Positions 15,955-24,739 of a stretch of DNA of 64,000 nucleotides are shown one piece after another. This DNA is from Clavibacter michiganensis. GTDB taxonomy: Bacteria; Actinomycetota; Actinomycetes; Actinomycetales; Microbacteriaceae. The DNA lies in contig NZ_MDJZ01000005.1 in assembly GCF_002151125.1 (NCBI RefSeq), positions 62,001 to 126,000 of the forward strand, written 5' to 3'. The notes beneath the pieces are model-generated. The model saw nothing but the letters and a program-made list of their open reading frames with translations. It made no database searches and was not told where the DNA came from. Every line of letters starts with the position of its first letter. Positions within the stretch are counted from its first letter, which is position 1. The translations under genes were made by a program, and so were the position numbers.

Positions 15955-16872
15955 ATGGACATCCGCCGCCTCGAGCTCCTCCGAGAACTCGCCGACCGCG
16001 GCAGCGTAGGGGCCGTCGCCCGCGCCGCCGGCCGCACCCCGTCCGCGGTCTCGCAGCAGCTCAAGGTGCTCGAGCGCGAGGCCGGCGTGCCCCTCACGGA
16101 GCGCTCCGGCCGCGGGATCGTGCTGACCGACGCGGGCCGCGCTCTCGCCCGCACGGCGACCGACATCGCGGTCGCCGTCGCCCGCGCCGAGGCGCTCTGG
16201 GAGGACTTCCGGCACCAGCCGTCGGGCGAGGTCACGCTCGCCACGTTCCCCACCGCCGCGCAGATGCTGCTGCCCGGGCTCCTCGACCGGGTGGCGCGGA
16301 TCCCCGACCTCACGCTCCGCGCCAGCGACCGGGATCCGGCGTCCCGCGCGTTCGCCGACCTCACCGCCGACTTCGACGTGGTCATCGCCCACTCGCTCGC
16401 GGGCGCCGGCACCTGGCGCGGTCTCGGCCTCGTGATCGTGCCGCTCATGGTGGAGCCGCTCGACGTCGCGATGCCGTCGGACCACCGGCTCGCCGGACGG
16501 GCGTCGGTGAGCCCCGCCGACCTCAGCGGCGAGCCGTGGATCGGCGTGCCGCAGGGCCTGCCCTTCGACCGGATCCTCCTCGACATCGAGCAGGCCGTGG
16601 GCGCTCCCGCGCGCGTGGTCCAGCGGTTCAGCGACACGCGCATCACGGAGTCGCTCGTGGCGTCGGGGCACGGGATCGCGCTGCTGCCCCGGTACACCGC
16701 GGGCGAGCACGACGGCGTCGTGGTGAAGCGGCTGTCGGGCGTCGCGTCGAAGCGGCACCTGCACGTGCTGCTGCGCCCGGATCGCGCCGAGCGGCCCTCG
16801 GTGCGCGCCGTGGTGGACGCCCTCCGCGAGGAGGCGCGCGCGGTCGACGCGCGCTTCAGCGGGAACGGCTGA
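15955..16872 (+). CDS. LysR family transcriptional regulator
   Basis: DNA-binding regulator of 305 aa. The N-terminal winged helix-turn-helix is typical (DIRRLELLRELADRGSVGAV, then TPSAVSQQLKVLE, residues about 27-39), and the LTDAGRALA segment follows. Residues 90-300 form the periplasmic-binding-like effector domain (GEVTLATFPTAAQMLLPGLL). The ligand cannot be predicted. The likely target is the divergent 40-aa membrane peptide gene or the regulator itself. The start codon follows TAGCCT by 6 nt with no Shine-Dalgarno. The gene ends 36 nt from the convergent tatB-like gene, where a 14-nt gacgggcgtcagg(c/t) unit is repeated in tandem. Confidence 0.9.
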   Translation: MDIRRLELLRELADRGSVGAVARAAGRTPSAVSQQLKVLEREAGVPLTERSGRGIVLTDAGRALARTATDIAVAVARAEALWEDFRHQPSGEVTLATFPTAAQMLLPGLLDRVARIPDLTLRASDRDPASRAFADLTADFDVVIAHSLAGAGTWRGLGLVIVPLMVEPLDVAMPSDHRLAGRASVSPADLSGEPWIGVPQGLPFDRILLDIEQAVGAPARVVQRFSDTRITESLVASGHGIALLPRYTAGEHDGVVVKRLSGVASKRHLHVLLRPDRAERPSVRAVVDALREEARAVDARFSGNG

Positions 16873-16908
16873 CGGGAGGATCCCGGGACGGGCGTCAGGC
16901 GACGGGCG

Positions 16909-17283
16909 TCAGGTGGCCTCGGCGTCGAAGGGCGCGGGCTGCGCCGACGCCGCGGCCGCCTCGCGCTCGAGGCGCTGGCGGCGGGCGATCGTGGTCTCGA
17001 CGGGCACGCGCGGCTTCGTGACGACGGGCTCGTCCTCGAACAGCGCCTCCTTGATGATGCGGCGCGGGTCGTACTGGCGCGGGTCGAGCTTCTTCCAGTC
17101 GACCTCGTCGAACTCCGGCCCCAGCTCGTCGCGCATGCGCTCCCGGGCACCGGTGGCCATGCGACGCGCGGCCTTCACCAGGTCCGCGAGCTTCTGGGTG
17201 TAGATCGGCAGCCGCTCGGGGCCGAGCAGGAACACGGCGATGATGCCGATGAGCATCAGCTTCTCGAACGTCAGGCCGAACAT
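16909..17283 (-). CDS. tatB: Sec-independent translocase subunit, TatB-like
   Basis: TatA/B family membrane protein (124 aa) of the twin-arginine export system. One N-terminal transmembrane helix (LTFEKLMLIGIIAVFLLGPERLP) ends at the Gly-Pro hinge and is followed by an amphipathic helix (LADLVKAARRMA) and a long charged tail. The length (longer than TatA) and the LLGPERLP hinge favour TatB over TatA. In mycobacteria tatB also lies close to mrp and this O-methyltransferase family. ATG at 17283 puts the helix directly at the N-terminus; a GTG 6 nt earlier is also in frame. Confidence 0.78.
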   Translation of the reverse strand: MFGLTFEKLMLIGIIAVFLLGPERLPIYTQKLADLVKAARRMATGARERMRDELGPEFDEVDWKKLDPRQYDPRRIIKEALFEDEPVVTKPRVPVETTIARRQRLEREAAAASAQPAPFDAEAT

Positions 17284-17433
17284 GATCACAGGCTAGTCGG
17301 TCGCCACCCGATATCCGCCCACGCGCAGGGTCCGGTCAGCGGACGGGGCGCGTCGGATTCCCGCCGGACACCGGCCGGTCGGGCGGGCGCCGCCGGGCCG
17401 ATACCCTGGGGACCCGGAAGAGGGAGGTGCCGC

Positions 17434-18066
17434 GTGTCCGACCAGGAGACCGGGTGGAAGTTCGCCGAGGACGTCGTCGTGGAGGACGAGCACATCGCCC
17501 TGGCGCGCCAGCACTCCCGCGAGCTCGGCATCGAGGCCGTCTCCCCCGCCGTCGGCGCGCAGCTCTCGCTCCTCGCCGCCGCGACGCGCGCCACCAGCGT
17601 CATCGAGATCGGCACGGGCGCCGGCGTCTCCGGGCTCTGCATCTTCCGCGGTGCGCCGCGGGCGGTGCTCACCAGCATCGACGTCGAGTTCGACCACCAG
17701 CAGGCCGCGCGCGAGATCCTCGCGGACGCGGAGGTGCCCGCCAACCGCGTGCGGCTCATCACGGGACGCGCGCTCGACGTGCTGCCGCGCATGAGCGACG
17801 CCAGCTACGACCTCGTGCTCGTGGACGCCGACGCGGCCCAGGTCATCGAGTACGTCGAGCACGGACTGCGCCTCGCGCGCACCGGCGGGCTGGTGCTCGT
17901 GCCCCACGCCCTGTGGCGCGGACGCGTGCAGAACCCGGCGGCGCGCGACGCGCAGACGGCCGCCTTCCGCACGCTCGTGCAGGAGACGGCGGGCTCGGGG
18001 GCCGTGGTGGCGTCGCTCTCGCCCGCGGGCGACGGCCTGCTGCAGATCGCCAAGACCGGACGCTGA
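17434..18066 (+). CDS. SAM-dependent O-methyltransferase (class I)
   Basis: Methyltransferase of 210 aa in the O-methyltransferase family 3 / mycobacterial Rv1220c-like group. The SAM-binding motif I is VIEIGTGAGVSG (about residues 49-60), followed by the acidic strand end SIDVEF and the DLVLVDADAAQ motif that in this family helps bind the metal and substrate. The acceptor is unknown. GTG at 17434 has GGGAGG 6-8 nt upstream, and TACCCT at 17402-17407 could be its -10. Divergent from tatB. It ends 54 nt before a strong hairpin. Confidence 0.85.
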   Translation: MSDQETGWKFAEDVVVEDEHIALARQHSRELGIEAVSPAVGAQLSLLAAATRATSVIEIGTGAGVSGLCIFRGAPRAVLTSIDVEFDHQQAAREILADAEVPANRVRLITGRALDVLPRMSDASYDLVLVDADAAQVIEYVEHGLRLARTGGLVLVPHALWRGRVQNPAARDAQTAAFRTLVQETAGSGAVVASLSPAGDGLLQIAKTGR

Positions 18067-18120
18067 CCGGCGGGGTCCGCACGTCCGGAGTTCCTCCACC
18101 CGGACACACCGCACCGATAG

Positions 18121-18155
18121 CACCGCCCGCCCCGTCGTCGACGGGGCGGGCGGTG
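18121..18155. terminator. bidirectional terminator hairpin
   Basis: Perfect 16-bp stem (18121-18136 with 18140-18155), 3-nt loop, between the convergent methyltransferase and DUF3117 genes. Confidence 0.82.
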
Positions 18156-18174
18156 TCGCGCGATGCGGTCTCGA

Positions 18175-18348
18175 CTAGCTCGCGCTGGTCACCGCGGCGA
18201 GGGCGTCGTGAAGCTCCTTCGCTTCGGCGTCGTTGACGGAGACGACGAGTCGTCCGCCTCCCTCCAAGGGCACGCGCACGATGATGAGCCTGCCCTCCTT
18301 CACGGCCTCCATCGGTCCGTCGCCGGTCCTGGGCTTCATGGCTGCCAT
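18175..18348 (-). CDS. DUF3117 protein
   Basis: Protein of 57 aa with the highly conserved actinobacterial DUF3117 sequence: it starts MAAMKPRTGDGP, then EGRLIIVRVPLEGGGRLVVSV and ends in a short helix (AEAKELHDALAAV). Function unknown; it is nearly universal in Actinobacteria and very well conserved for its size. ATG at 18348 is chosen because AAAGGGGAG lies 5-7 nt upstream and because family members begin at this MAAMKPR. An in-frame ATG at 18378 would add ten poorly conserved residues. Monocistronic, ending at the shared hairpin 18121-18155. Confidence 0.92.
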   Translation of the reverse strand: MAAMKPRTGDGPMEAVKEGRLIIVRVPLEGGGRLVVSVNDAEAKELHDALAAVTSAS

Positions 18349-18492
18349 TCGGCTCCCCTTTCGTGGATGTGCATCCATTATCCCGCATGGACACGCCCCT
18401 CGATGAACGCCCGGCTCCGTGCTACGCGGCGGGTGGGCCGGGGACGGTGGGGAGGGGGTGCGTGCGAGCCCCGGACGGGGGCGCGGCGAGGG

Positions 18493-19740
18493 TCACGGCG
18501 GCGTCCAGTCGGCGGTCGTCATGCGCCAGATCACGTCGATCCAGATCCACTGCCCGGCGACGGCGGCGAGCACGAGGGCGACGCGGTAGGCGCGCGAGCG
18601 CGGCAGGGCGAGGGCGCCGGCCAGCGGGATCATCGGCAGCAGCAGCCGGAAGAGGCTCGACTGCGGGAAGAACACGGCGAGGAGGTACACCCCGTACGCG
18701 AGGATCCAGATGCGGAGGTCGGTGCCGAGGGCCCGGACCGCCGGGAGCAGCAGCATGCCGCCGAAGGCGACGACCACGAGGACCACGGCGACGACGCCCG
18801 CCGGCCCGCCGACCCAGAACGCCGCGCCGTCGAACCACGGCTCGAAGGGGATCAGGTGGCGGAAGCCCGTGTAGCCCGACCGCCACGCGAGCTCGGTGTC
18901 GGTGTACGCCGTGGGCGAGCCGGTGCGGATCCACGCGATGGCCGGCCAGGCGAGCGCGGCCGCGCCGGCGGCGACCGCCGCGGTCGCGACGCGGAGGCGC
19001 TCGGACCCGGGGAACGGGTCGGCGTCCGCGGTCCGCAGCCGGTGGATGCCGTGTAGCACGAGCGCGAAGGCGAACGCCGCGCCGAGCGGGCGCGTGAACG
19101 CGAGGACCACGACGACGGGGACGAGCGCGCCGTAGCGCCGGTCGACGAGCAGCAGGAGCGCCGTGAGGAGGACGAGCGTCGACAGGCTCTCGGCGTACCC
19201 GATCTGGAACAGGGGCGACAGCGGGGCCACGCAGACGAGGACGACGGCGGTCATCACGGCGGACGCGGGCAGGAAGCGCGACAGCAGCCGGTGCAGCACG
19301 AGCACCGCGCCCGCGCCCGCGATCACGGACACGCCGACGGCCGCCTGCTCGAACGACGCCCCCGTGACCGCCTCGACGACGCGGACGACGGCCGGGTAGA
19401 CGGGCATGAACGCCCACGCGTTCGGCTGCACGTGCCCGGCGTCGTCGACGGGGAGGACCTCCGGGTATCCGTGCAGGAGGATCGTGCGGTACCAGCCGGT
19501 GTCCCAGAACGTCGAGAACCGCAGGAGCGACGGGGACGCGGGACCCCAGGGCGACGCGATCTGGGTCCGCGCGGCGAGCAGCATCAGGACGGAGGTGAGG
19601 ACGCGCGACGCGGCGTACACCGATAGGACGCCCGCCCACCACGGCCAGCGCGAGCGGGGGCCCGCGGCCCGGGGTCCGGCCTCCGACTCCGACGCGCCCC
19701 GGGGCCGCCCGGCCGTCCGGGTCAGCGCGCCGTCAGCCAC
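18493..19740 (-). CDS. polytopic mannosyltransferase-like protein (PIG-V type)
   Basis: Integral membrane glycosyltransferase-like protein of 415 aa with about ten hydrophobic helices. The first extracytoplasmic loop has [10 protein letters not shown] and later [11 protein letters not shown], resembling the W-D-x-x-W-Y and F-P-x-Y-P motifs of the PIG-V/GT-C mannosyltransferases that use polyprenyl-phosphate sugars. The sugar and acceptor are unknown; a cell-envelope glycan or a mannosylated protein is plausible. Start GTG at 19740 overlaps the end of dapE by 19 nt, so it is probably co-transcribed with dapE although not obviously related to it. About 70 nt to the left lies DUF3117. Confidence 0.77.
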   Translation of the reverse strand: MADGALTRTAGRPRGASESEAGPRAAGPRSRWPWWAGVLSVYAASRVLTSVLMLLAARTQIASPWGPASPSLLRFSTFWDTGWYRTILLHGYPEVLPVDDAGHVQPNAWAFMPVYPAVVRVVEAVTGASFEQAAVGVSVIAGAGAVLVLHRLLSRFLPASAVMTAVVLVCVAPLSPLFQIGYAESLSTLVLLTALLLLVDRRYGALVPVVVVLAFTRPLGAAFAFALVLHGIHRLRTADADPFPGSERLRVATAAVAAGAAALAWPAIAWIRTGSPTAYTDTELAWRSGYTGFRHLIPFEPWFDGAAFWVGGPAGVVAVVLVVVAFGGMLLLPAVRALGTDLRIWILAYGVYLLAVFFPQSSLFRLLLPMIPLAGALALPRSRAYRVALVLAAVAGQWIWIDVIWRMTTADWTPP

Positions 19741-20819
19741 GCCCGCAGGCCGCGCTCGCAGGAGACGATCTGGGCGACGTCCACGCGCTCGTCGTCGTGG
19801 TGGGCGAGGAGCGGATCCCCGGGACCGTAGTTGACGGCCGGGACCCCGAGCGCGCTGAAGCGGGCCACGTCGGTCCAGCCGTACTTGGGGCGCGCCTCGC
19901 CGCCGACCGCCGCGAGGAACGGCTGCGCGATCTCGGCGTCGAGCCCCGGACGCGCGCCCTCCGCGAGGTCCACGACGGTGACCTCGAAGCCCGGGAACAG
20001 GCTCGTGACGTGCTCGACGGCCTCGGCTCCCGACCGGCTCGGGGCGAAGCGGTAGTTGACGTGCACCATCGCCTCGTCGGGGATGACGTTGCCCGCGATG
20101 CCGCCGGAGACGCCGACGGCGTTGAGGCCCTCGCGGTAGACGAGCCCGTCGACCTCGACCTCGCGCGCCTCGTAGGCGGCGAGCGTGCCGAGCACGGGCG
20201 CGATGCGGTGGATGGCGTTCTCGCCGACCCAGGAGCGCGCCGAGTGCGACCGCTTCCCGAACGCGCGGACCTCGACGCGGAGGTTGCCGTTGCAGCCGCC
20301 CTCGATCTCCGCCCGCGTCGGCTCGCCGAGGATCGCGAAGTCGCCCTCGAGCAGCTCGGGACGCGTGCGAGCCAGGCGGCCGAGGCCGTTGAGGCTGTCG
20401 GACACCTCCTCGTGGTCGTACCAGATCCAGGTGATGTCGTAGGCGGGATCCGCGAGCTCGGCCGCGAGCACGAGCTGCACCGCGACGCCCGCCTTCATGT
20501 CGACGGTGCCGCGGCCCCAGAGGTACTCGACGCCGTCCTCGTGCTCGGTGCGCGTGGGCAGGTTGCGGTTGAGGGGCACGGTGTCGATGTGGCCCGCGAT
20601 GACGACGCGACGGTCGCGGCCGAGGTGCGTGCGGGCGACGACCGCGTCGCCGTCGCGGACCAGCTCGAGGTGCGCGCAGCCGGCGAGCGCCCGCTCGATG
20701 GCGTCGGCGAGGGTCTGCTCGTCGCCGGAGACCGACTCGATGTCGCAGATGGCGCGGGTGACCGCCACGCTCCCCGCGGCGAGGTCGAGCACGGGCACGG
20801 CGGGCGTCTCGGTCGGCAT
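19722..20819 (-). CDS. dapE: succinyl-diaminopimelate desuccinylase
   Basis: M20 zinc hydrolase (365 aa) that converts N-succinyl-LL-diaminopimelate to LL-diaminopimelate and succinate in lysine and peptidoglycan synthesis. Visible motifs: [10 protein letters not shown] (metal His and Asp), [11 protein letters not shown] (bridging Asp), YDHEEVSDS (catalytic Glu-Glu) and a C-terminal LAHHDDERV with the last metal His. ATG at 20819 follows TAGGAT plus 7 nt; an in-frame ATG lies 9 nt earlier inside that region and is unlikely. Transcribed divergently from dapD, which makes the substrate's precursor. The mannosyltransferase gene overlaps its 3' end. Confidence 0.95.
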   Translation of the reverse strand: MPTETPAVPVLDLAAGSVAVTRAICDIESVSGDEQTLADAIERALAGCAHLELVRDGDAVVARTHLGRDRRVVIAGHIDTVPLNRNLPTRTEHEDGVEYLWGRGTVDMKAGVAVQLVLAAELADPAYDITWIWYDHEEVSDSLNGLGRLARTRPELLEGDFAILGEPTRAEIEGGCNGNLRVEVRAFGKRSHSARSWVGENAIHRIAPVLGTLAAYEAREVEVDGLVYREGLNAVGVSGGIAGNVIPDEAMVHVNYRFAPSRSGAEAVEHVTSLFPGFEVTVVDLAEGARPGLDAEIAQPFLAAVGGEARPKYGWTDVARFSALGVPAVNYGPGDPLLAHHDDERVDVAQIVSCERGLRAWLTAR

Positions 20820-20826
20820 GCGGATC

Positions 20827-20832
20827 ATCCTA
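20827..20832 (-). promoter_or_regulatory. putative -10 element, leaderless dapE
   Basis: TAGGAT on the minus strand, 7 nt before ATG 20819. AGGA in the same stretch could alternatively act as a Shine-Dalgarno. Confidence 0.45.
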
Positions 20833-20888
20833 GGTCGGGGGCGGGACGCGCTCCTGGGGAGGACCCGGGGAGGACGCGCGCCGATCGG

Positions 20889-20894
20889 TACGCT
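20889..20894 (+). promoter_or_regulatory. putative -10 element, leaderless dapD
   Basis: TACGCT exactly 6 nt before ATG 20901; no Shine-Dalgarno. Confidence 0.45.
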
Positions 20895-20900
20895 GGCCGC

Positions 20901-21887
20901 ATGGCCTCCCCCGCTTCGCCCTCGTCCGCCGTGCCCGCCTCCGGATCCGCGTGGGGCTACGGCCTCGCGACCGTCGCCTCCGACGGCACCGTGCTCGACA
21001 CCTGGTTCCCGGCGCCCGAGCTCGGGTCCCTGCCCGCGGGCCGCGACCGCTGGATCGCGCCGGCCTGGATCGAGGAGCTCGCGGTCGCCGACCCGCGCCG
21101 CGGGGTGACCGTCGACATCGTGACCGTGGAGATCGACCTGCAGGCCCCGCCGGCCTCGACGCCCGACGCGTACCTCCGCCTGCACCTGCTCAGCCACCTG
21201 CTCGTGGCGCCGAACACGATCTCGCTCGACGGGATCTTCGGCCACCTCCCCATCGTCGTGTGGACCAACGCCGGCGCCGTGCACCCGGACGACTTCGACC
21301 GGCTCCGGCCGTCGCTGCAGCGCGCGGGCATCGCCGCGCACGGGGTGGACAAGTTCCCGCGGCTGCTCGACTACGTCACGCCCGACCGCGTCCGCATCGC
21401 CGACGCCTCGCGCGTGCGCCTCGGCGCGCACCTCGCGCCCGGCACGACCGTGATGCACGAGGGCTTCGTCAACTTCAACGCCGGCACGCTCGGCTCGTCC
21501 ATGGTCGAGGGGCGGATCTCGCAGGGCGTCGTCGTCGGCGACGGCTCGGACGTCGGCGGCGGCGCGTCCATCATGGGCACGCTCTCCGGCGGCGGCACGG
21601 AGCGCGTCGCGATCGGCGAGCGGGCGCTCCTCGGGGCGAATTCGGGCGTCGGCATCTCGATCGGCGACGACAGCGTCGTGGAGGCCGGGCTCTACGTGAC
21701 CGCGGGCACCAAGGTCCGGCTCGCGGGCGAGGCGCCCGGCCCCGACGGCACCGTGCCGCAGGTGAAGGCCGTCGAGCTGTCCGGGCGGGCGGGGATCCTG
21801 TTCCGCCGCAACTCGCTCACGGGCGCCGTCGAGGCCGTCCCGCGGCGCGGCGGCGGGTCGATCCTCAACGACGCGCTGCACGCGTAG
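20901..21887 (+). CDS. dapD: tetrahydrodipicolinate N-succinyltransferase
   Basis: Enzyme of 328 aa that succinylates tetrahydrodipicolinate with succinyl-CoA in lysine/DAP synthesis; the actinobacterial long form. Residues 1-130 are the N-terminal domain ([18 protein letters not shown]). Residues about 150-275 form the left-handed beta-helix of hexapeptide repeats ([55 protein letters not shown]). [16 protein letters not shown] continues the helix. ATG at 20901 fits the leaderless spacing. It faces dapE head to head across 81 nt, so both steps of the succinylase branch share one regulatory region. Convergent with the PP2C gene. Confidence 0.95.
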   Translation: MASPASPSSAVPASGSAWGYGLATVASDGTVLDTWFPAPELGSLPAGRDRWIAPAWIEELAVADPRRGVTVDIVTVEIDLQAPPASTPDAYLRLHLLSHLLVAPNTISLDGIFGHLPIVVWTNAGAVHPDDFDRLRPSLQRAGIAAHGVDKFPRLLDYVTPDRVRIADASRVRLGAHLAPGTTVMHEGFVNFNAGTLGSSMVEGRISQGVVVGDGSDVGGGASIMGTLSGGGTERVAIGERALLGANSGVGISIGDDSVVEAGLYVTAGTKVRLAGEAPGPDGTVPQVKAVELSGRAGILFRRNSLTGAVEAVPRRGGGSILNDALHA

Positions 21888-21930
21888 CGGCGGGGCGTCG
21901 TCGCGCGGCGCACGGCCGGACGGGGTCCGG

Positions 21931-22767
21931 TCAGCGCCGCAGCCCGAGGCGGCGCGGTGACGCGGGCGCGGCGGCGGGCGGATCGATCCGCAGCACGTCG
22001 ACCACGACCGCCGTCACGTTGTCCCGCCCGCCGTTCTGCAGCGCGTGCACCACGAGGTCGCGCACGGCCGTCGCCGCGTCGTCGGCGCGCAGCAGGTGCC
22101 CGCGGATCTCCGCGTCGGCCAGCTCCTTCGTGAGCCCGTCCGAGCAGACCAGCAGCCGCAGCCGCGCGGTCACGGGGAGCAGCCAGTAGTCCGCCTCGGA
22201 CGCGTCGCCCACGCCCACGGCCCGCGTGATGATGTTGCCGTCCGGGTGCCGGTCGGCCTGCGCCCGCGTGATGCGGCCCGCGTCCACCATCTCCTGCACG
22301 ACGGAGTGGTCGACCGTGACCTGCTCGAGCACGTCGCCGCGCAGCTGGTACACCCGCGAGTCGCCGACGTTGAAGACGGCCCAGTACGGACGGTCGGAGA
22401 CGAGGGTGAGGCACGCGCCCGTGACGGTCGTGCCCGCGTGCAGCTCGAGGTCGCCGGTCTCCTCGCGGATGTCGCCGACGGCCAGGTCGAGCGCCGGCTC
22501 CACGCCCTCGGGATCCGCGAAGCCGGACTCGGCGCGCTCCTGCTCCTCGGCCAGGCGGCGGATCACGGCGTCGCTCGCCACGTCGCCGGCCGCGTGCCCG
22601 CCCATCCCGTCGGCGACGGCGAAGTACGGCACGGCGGCGAGCACGCTGTCCTCGTTGTGGTCCCGACGGAGGCCCCGGTCCGTCATCGACGCCCAGCCGA
22701 GGACGAGCGTGCGGCCGTCCGGCAGGTCGAGGGAGGTCTCCGCGACGTCCTCTCCGATGGCGGTCAT
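21931..22767 (-). CDS. PP2C-family Ser/Thr protein phosphatase
   Basis: Metal-dependent protein phosphatase of 278 aa (PstP/Stp type) that reverses Ser/Thr kinase phosphorylation. Motifs: DRGLRRDHNEDS (metal Asp), FAVADGMGGHAAGDVAS (residues about 48-64), VNVGDSRVYQL-type NVGDSRVY, LLVCSDGLTKEL and NGGRDNVTAVV with the last metal-binding Asp. It lacks a transmembrane anchor, so it is probably cytosolic. ATG at 22767 overlaps the stop of the FHA gene as ATGA, so phosphatase and phosphothreonine reader are made together. No Ser/Thr kinase gene lies in the window. Confidence 0.92.
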   Translation of the reverse strand: MTAIGEDVAETSLDLPDGRTLVLGWASMTDRGLRRDHNEDSVLAAVPYFAVADGMGGHAAGDVASDAVIRRLAEEQERAESGFADPEGVEPALDLAVGDIREETGDLELHAGTTVTGACLTLVSDRPYWAVFNVGDSRVYQLRGDVLEQVTVDHSVVQEMVDAGRITRAQADRHPDGNIITRAVGVGDASEADYWLLPVTARLRLLVCSDGLTKELADAEIRGHLLRADDAATAVRDLVVHALQNGGRDNVTAVVVDVLRIDPPAAAPASPRRLGLRR

Positions 22768-23924
22768 CGGGCGGACAGGATCTCGAGGACGACGCCGTCG
22801 CCGATGTCGACGCGGGTGCCGGGGACGACCACGAGCGACTCCCCCGGCCGGAGCGCGAGGCGCTCGGCGCCGGGCGCGAGCACGACGGTGCCGTTCGTGG
22901 AGTCGAGGTCGGTCACCACGATCACGCCGGAGTCCTGCCGCACCGCGACGTGCGTGCCGGAGATCTCGCCGAGCGGGGAGGGCACCGCCACCAGGCGCGG
23001 CGCCACGCCCCGGACGACGCGCGGCGGGCGCGGTCGGCGGCCGATGATGACGGGCGCGTCGAGCGGGATCCGGTGCGGGTCGGCGGCGTCCGAGTCGGCG
23101 TCGACGACGTGCGGCACGCCCTCGCGCACGATGCGGACGGCGTGGACGATGAGGGGCACCTCCGCGTCCGCCTCGGGGACCGTGGGCATCGCGACCGTGG
23201 GGATGCCGGCGGAGCGCCCGCGGGACACGTCGGCGTCGGATCCGGCGTCGGGGGCGTCGGGGGCGGCGTGAGCGGCGCCGGGGTCCGCCGTCGGCGCCAC
23301 CGCGTCCGCGGGCCCGTCGAGGACGGTGGCGAGGAGGCCCGGATCGACGGGCGGCGCGGAGGCGACGTGCGTCGAGGCGACCTGCGCCGAGGACGGGACG
23401 CCGTCGCGGTCCGCGTCCGCCGTGCCGGTGCCCGCACCCCGCACGTCCCGGCGCCACTGCACGGCATCCGCGGCGACGGCCCCCGCCGTCAGCGGCAGCC
23501 CGCCCGCGGTCGGGATCCCCGCGACATCGCCTCGCCCGGCACGGTAGGCCCGCACCCGGTCGAGCGTCGCCAGGTAGAAGGGCTGCGTGCCGCGAGCGTC
23601 GACCCGGCGCGGGTCCGCGTCGCCGTCCACGTCGGCGTCGACCACGGCGTCGCCGCGCAGCACGACCTGCAGGCGCACGCCGTCCGGCCCGCCGGCCTCG
23701 TGCACGAGCACGGCGAACGAGGCGATCTCGTCCGGGCCCCGCAGCGGCAGGGCCGCCACGATCGCCTCGGCCGTGACGGCCGGATCCGCGAGGGCCCGCC
23801 AGAGGTCCTCCACGACGCGCGCGGGCGCGCCCGCCGGCAGGAGCGCGACCGCGTGCGGCGTCACCACCGCGATGCCGGCGGACGCCGCGCCGGAGGGAGA
23901 CGAACGGTGGGAGCCCTCGCTCAC
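22764..23924 (-). CDS. FHA domain protein
   Basis: Protein of 386 aa with a C-terminal forkhead-associated domain that binds phosphothreonine. In the last 100 residues: IIGRRPRPPR, then GEISGTHVAVRQD (the S-x-x-H motif), DLDSTNGTVV (the N-G motif) and RLALRPGESLVVVPG. The P-R-x-P-P-R after IIGR is a variant common in this sub-family. Residues 1-130 form a separate N-terminal domain, and 130-260 is a Pro/Ala/Asp-rich linker without fold. It probably brings the PP2C enzyme or another partner to phosphorylated targets. GTG at 23924 is chosen; the gene is first of the FHA-PP2C operon. Confidence 0.83.
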   Translation of the reverse strand: MSEGSHRSSPSGAASAGIAVVTPHAVALLPAGAPARVVEDLWRALADPAVTAEAIVAALPLRGPDEIASFAVLVHEAGGPDGVRLQVVLRGDAVVDADVDGDADPRRVDARGTQPFYLATLDRVRAYRAGRGDVAGIPTAGGLPLTAGAVAADAVQWRRDVRGAGTGTADADRDGVPSSAQVASTHVASAPPVDPGLLATVLDGPADAVAPTADPGAAHAAPDAPDAGSDADVSRGRSAGIPTVAMPTVPEADAEVPLIVHAVRIVREGVPHVVDADSDAADPHRIPLDAPVIIGRRPRPPRVVRGVAPRLVAVPSPLGEISGTHVAVRQDSGVIVVTDLDSTNGTVVLAPGAERLALRPGESLVVVPGTRVDIGDGVVLEILSAR

Positions 23925-24002
23925 GTCATCGGCTCCATCGAGGGTCGGCGCCCGGTCGGGCGGTCGGCGCCGGGCCTCGGGCGGCCGGACGCGCTGACAT
24001 GG

Positions 24003-24008
24003 ATCCTA
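24003..24008 (-). promoter_or_regulatory. putative -10 element of the FHA-PP2C operon
   Basis: TAGGAT within a local AT-rich stretch (tataggatcc on the minus strand), about 79 nt before GTG 23924. The remaining 229-nt divergent region shows nothing else. Confidence 0.35.
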
Positions 24009-24141
24009 TATCGCGGACGTGCCCCGGCCGAGGGGTGCGCCGTCGTCGGAGCGCGGCACGGCCGGATCCCGCGGAGGGGCATCCGGGCGGTCGGCGTGGG
24101 CCCGGGCCTCGGATCCGGTTGCCCGGCACCCGCCGGACTGC

Positions 24142-24147
24142 CATGCT
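24142..24147 (+). promoter_or_regulatory. putative -10 element, leaderless Lrp/AsnC gene
   Basis: CATGCT with a 6-nt spacer to ATG 24154; no Shine-Dalgarno. Confidence 0.38.
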
Positions 24148-24153
24148 CGGACG

Positions 24154-24633
24154 ATGAGCACGTCGCAGCGCCCCTCCGCCCGCGGGCTCCCCGTCGACGC
24201 GATCTCCCGCTCCATCGTCGAGCAGCTGCGGGAGGACGGCCGCCGCTCCTACGCCGAGATCGGCAAGGCGGTCGGGCTCAGCGAGGCCGCCGTCCGACAG
24301 CGCGTGCAGAAGCTCACCGACGCGGGCGTGATCCGCATCGTCGCGCTCACGGATCCGCAGCAGCTCGGGCTCACCCGGCAGGCCATGATCGGCGTCACCG
24401 TGAGCGGCGACGTGCGCCTGGTCGCCGACGCGCTGGCCGACATCCCCGCGGTGGACTACGTGGTGATGACGGCGGGCACCTTCGACCTCCTGGCCGAGGT
24501 GGTCTGCGAGGACGACGAGGAGCTCGTCGAGCTGCTGAACGCCCGCATCCGCGCGCTGGACGGCGTCGTGAGCACGGAGACGTTCGTGTACCTCAAGGTC
24601 CACACGCAGGACGGGCACGGGCGCTCCCGGTGA
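24154..24633 (+). CDS. Lrp/AsnC family transcriptional regulator
   Basis: Regulator of 159 aa. An N-terminal helix-turn-helix (VDAISRSIVEQLREDGRRSYAEI, then GLSEAAVRQRVQKL, residues about 40-55) is followed by the RAM ligand-binding domain (RQAMIGVTVSGD to VSTETFVYLKV). The effector is probably an amino acid or a related small molecule. No aminotransferase or transporter lies beside it, so the target cannot be guessed from neighbours. The start at 24154 gives the usual family length and follows CATGCT by 6 nt. Confidence 0.9.
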   Translation: MSTSQRPSARGLPVDAISRSIVEQLREDGRRSYAEIGKAVGLSEAAVRQRVQKLTDAGVIRIVALTDPQQLGLTRQAMIGVTVSGDVRLVADALADIPAVDYVVMTAGTFDLLAEVVCEDDEELVELLNARIRALDGVVSTETFVYLKVHTQDGHGRSR

Positions 24634-24727
24634 CGGCGACGGGATCCCCCGCCCCCTCCCCCGAACGCTCCCCGCGCCGCCCCTCCCCCGACCGGGCCGC
24701 GTCGGGCGCCGCGTGCACGTGCCGCCG

Positions 24728-24733
24728 TACGTT
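24728..24733 (+). promoter_or_regulatory. putative -10 element, leaderless ogt-tag operon
   Basis: TACGTT with exactly 6 nt to ATG 24740. Confidence 0.42.
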
Positions 24734-24739
24734 CGCCGC

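Noticed and set aside
20829-21881. In-frame N-terminal extension of DapE opposite dapD
   Set aside because: It lies antisense to the clear DapD beta-helix sequence, and DapE family starts fit ATG 20819.
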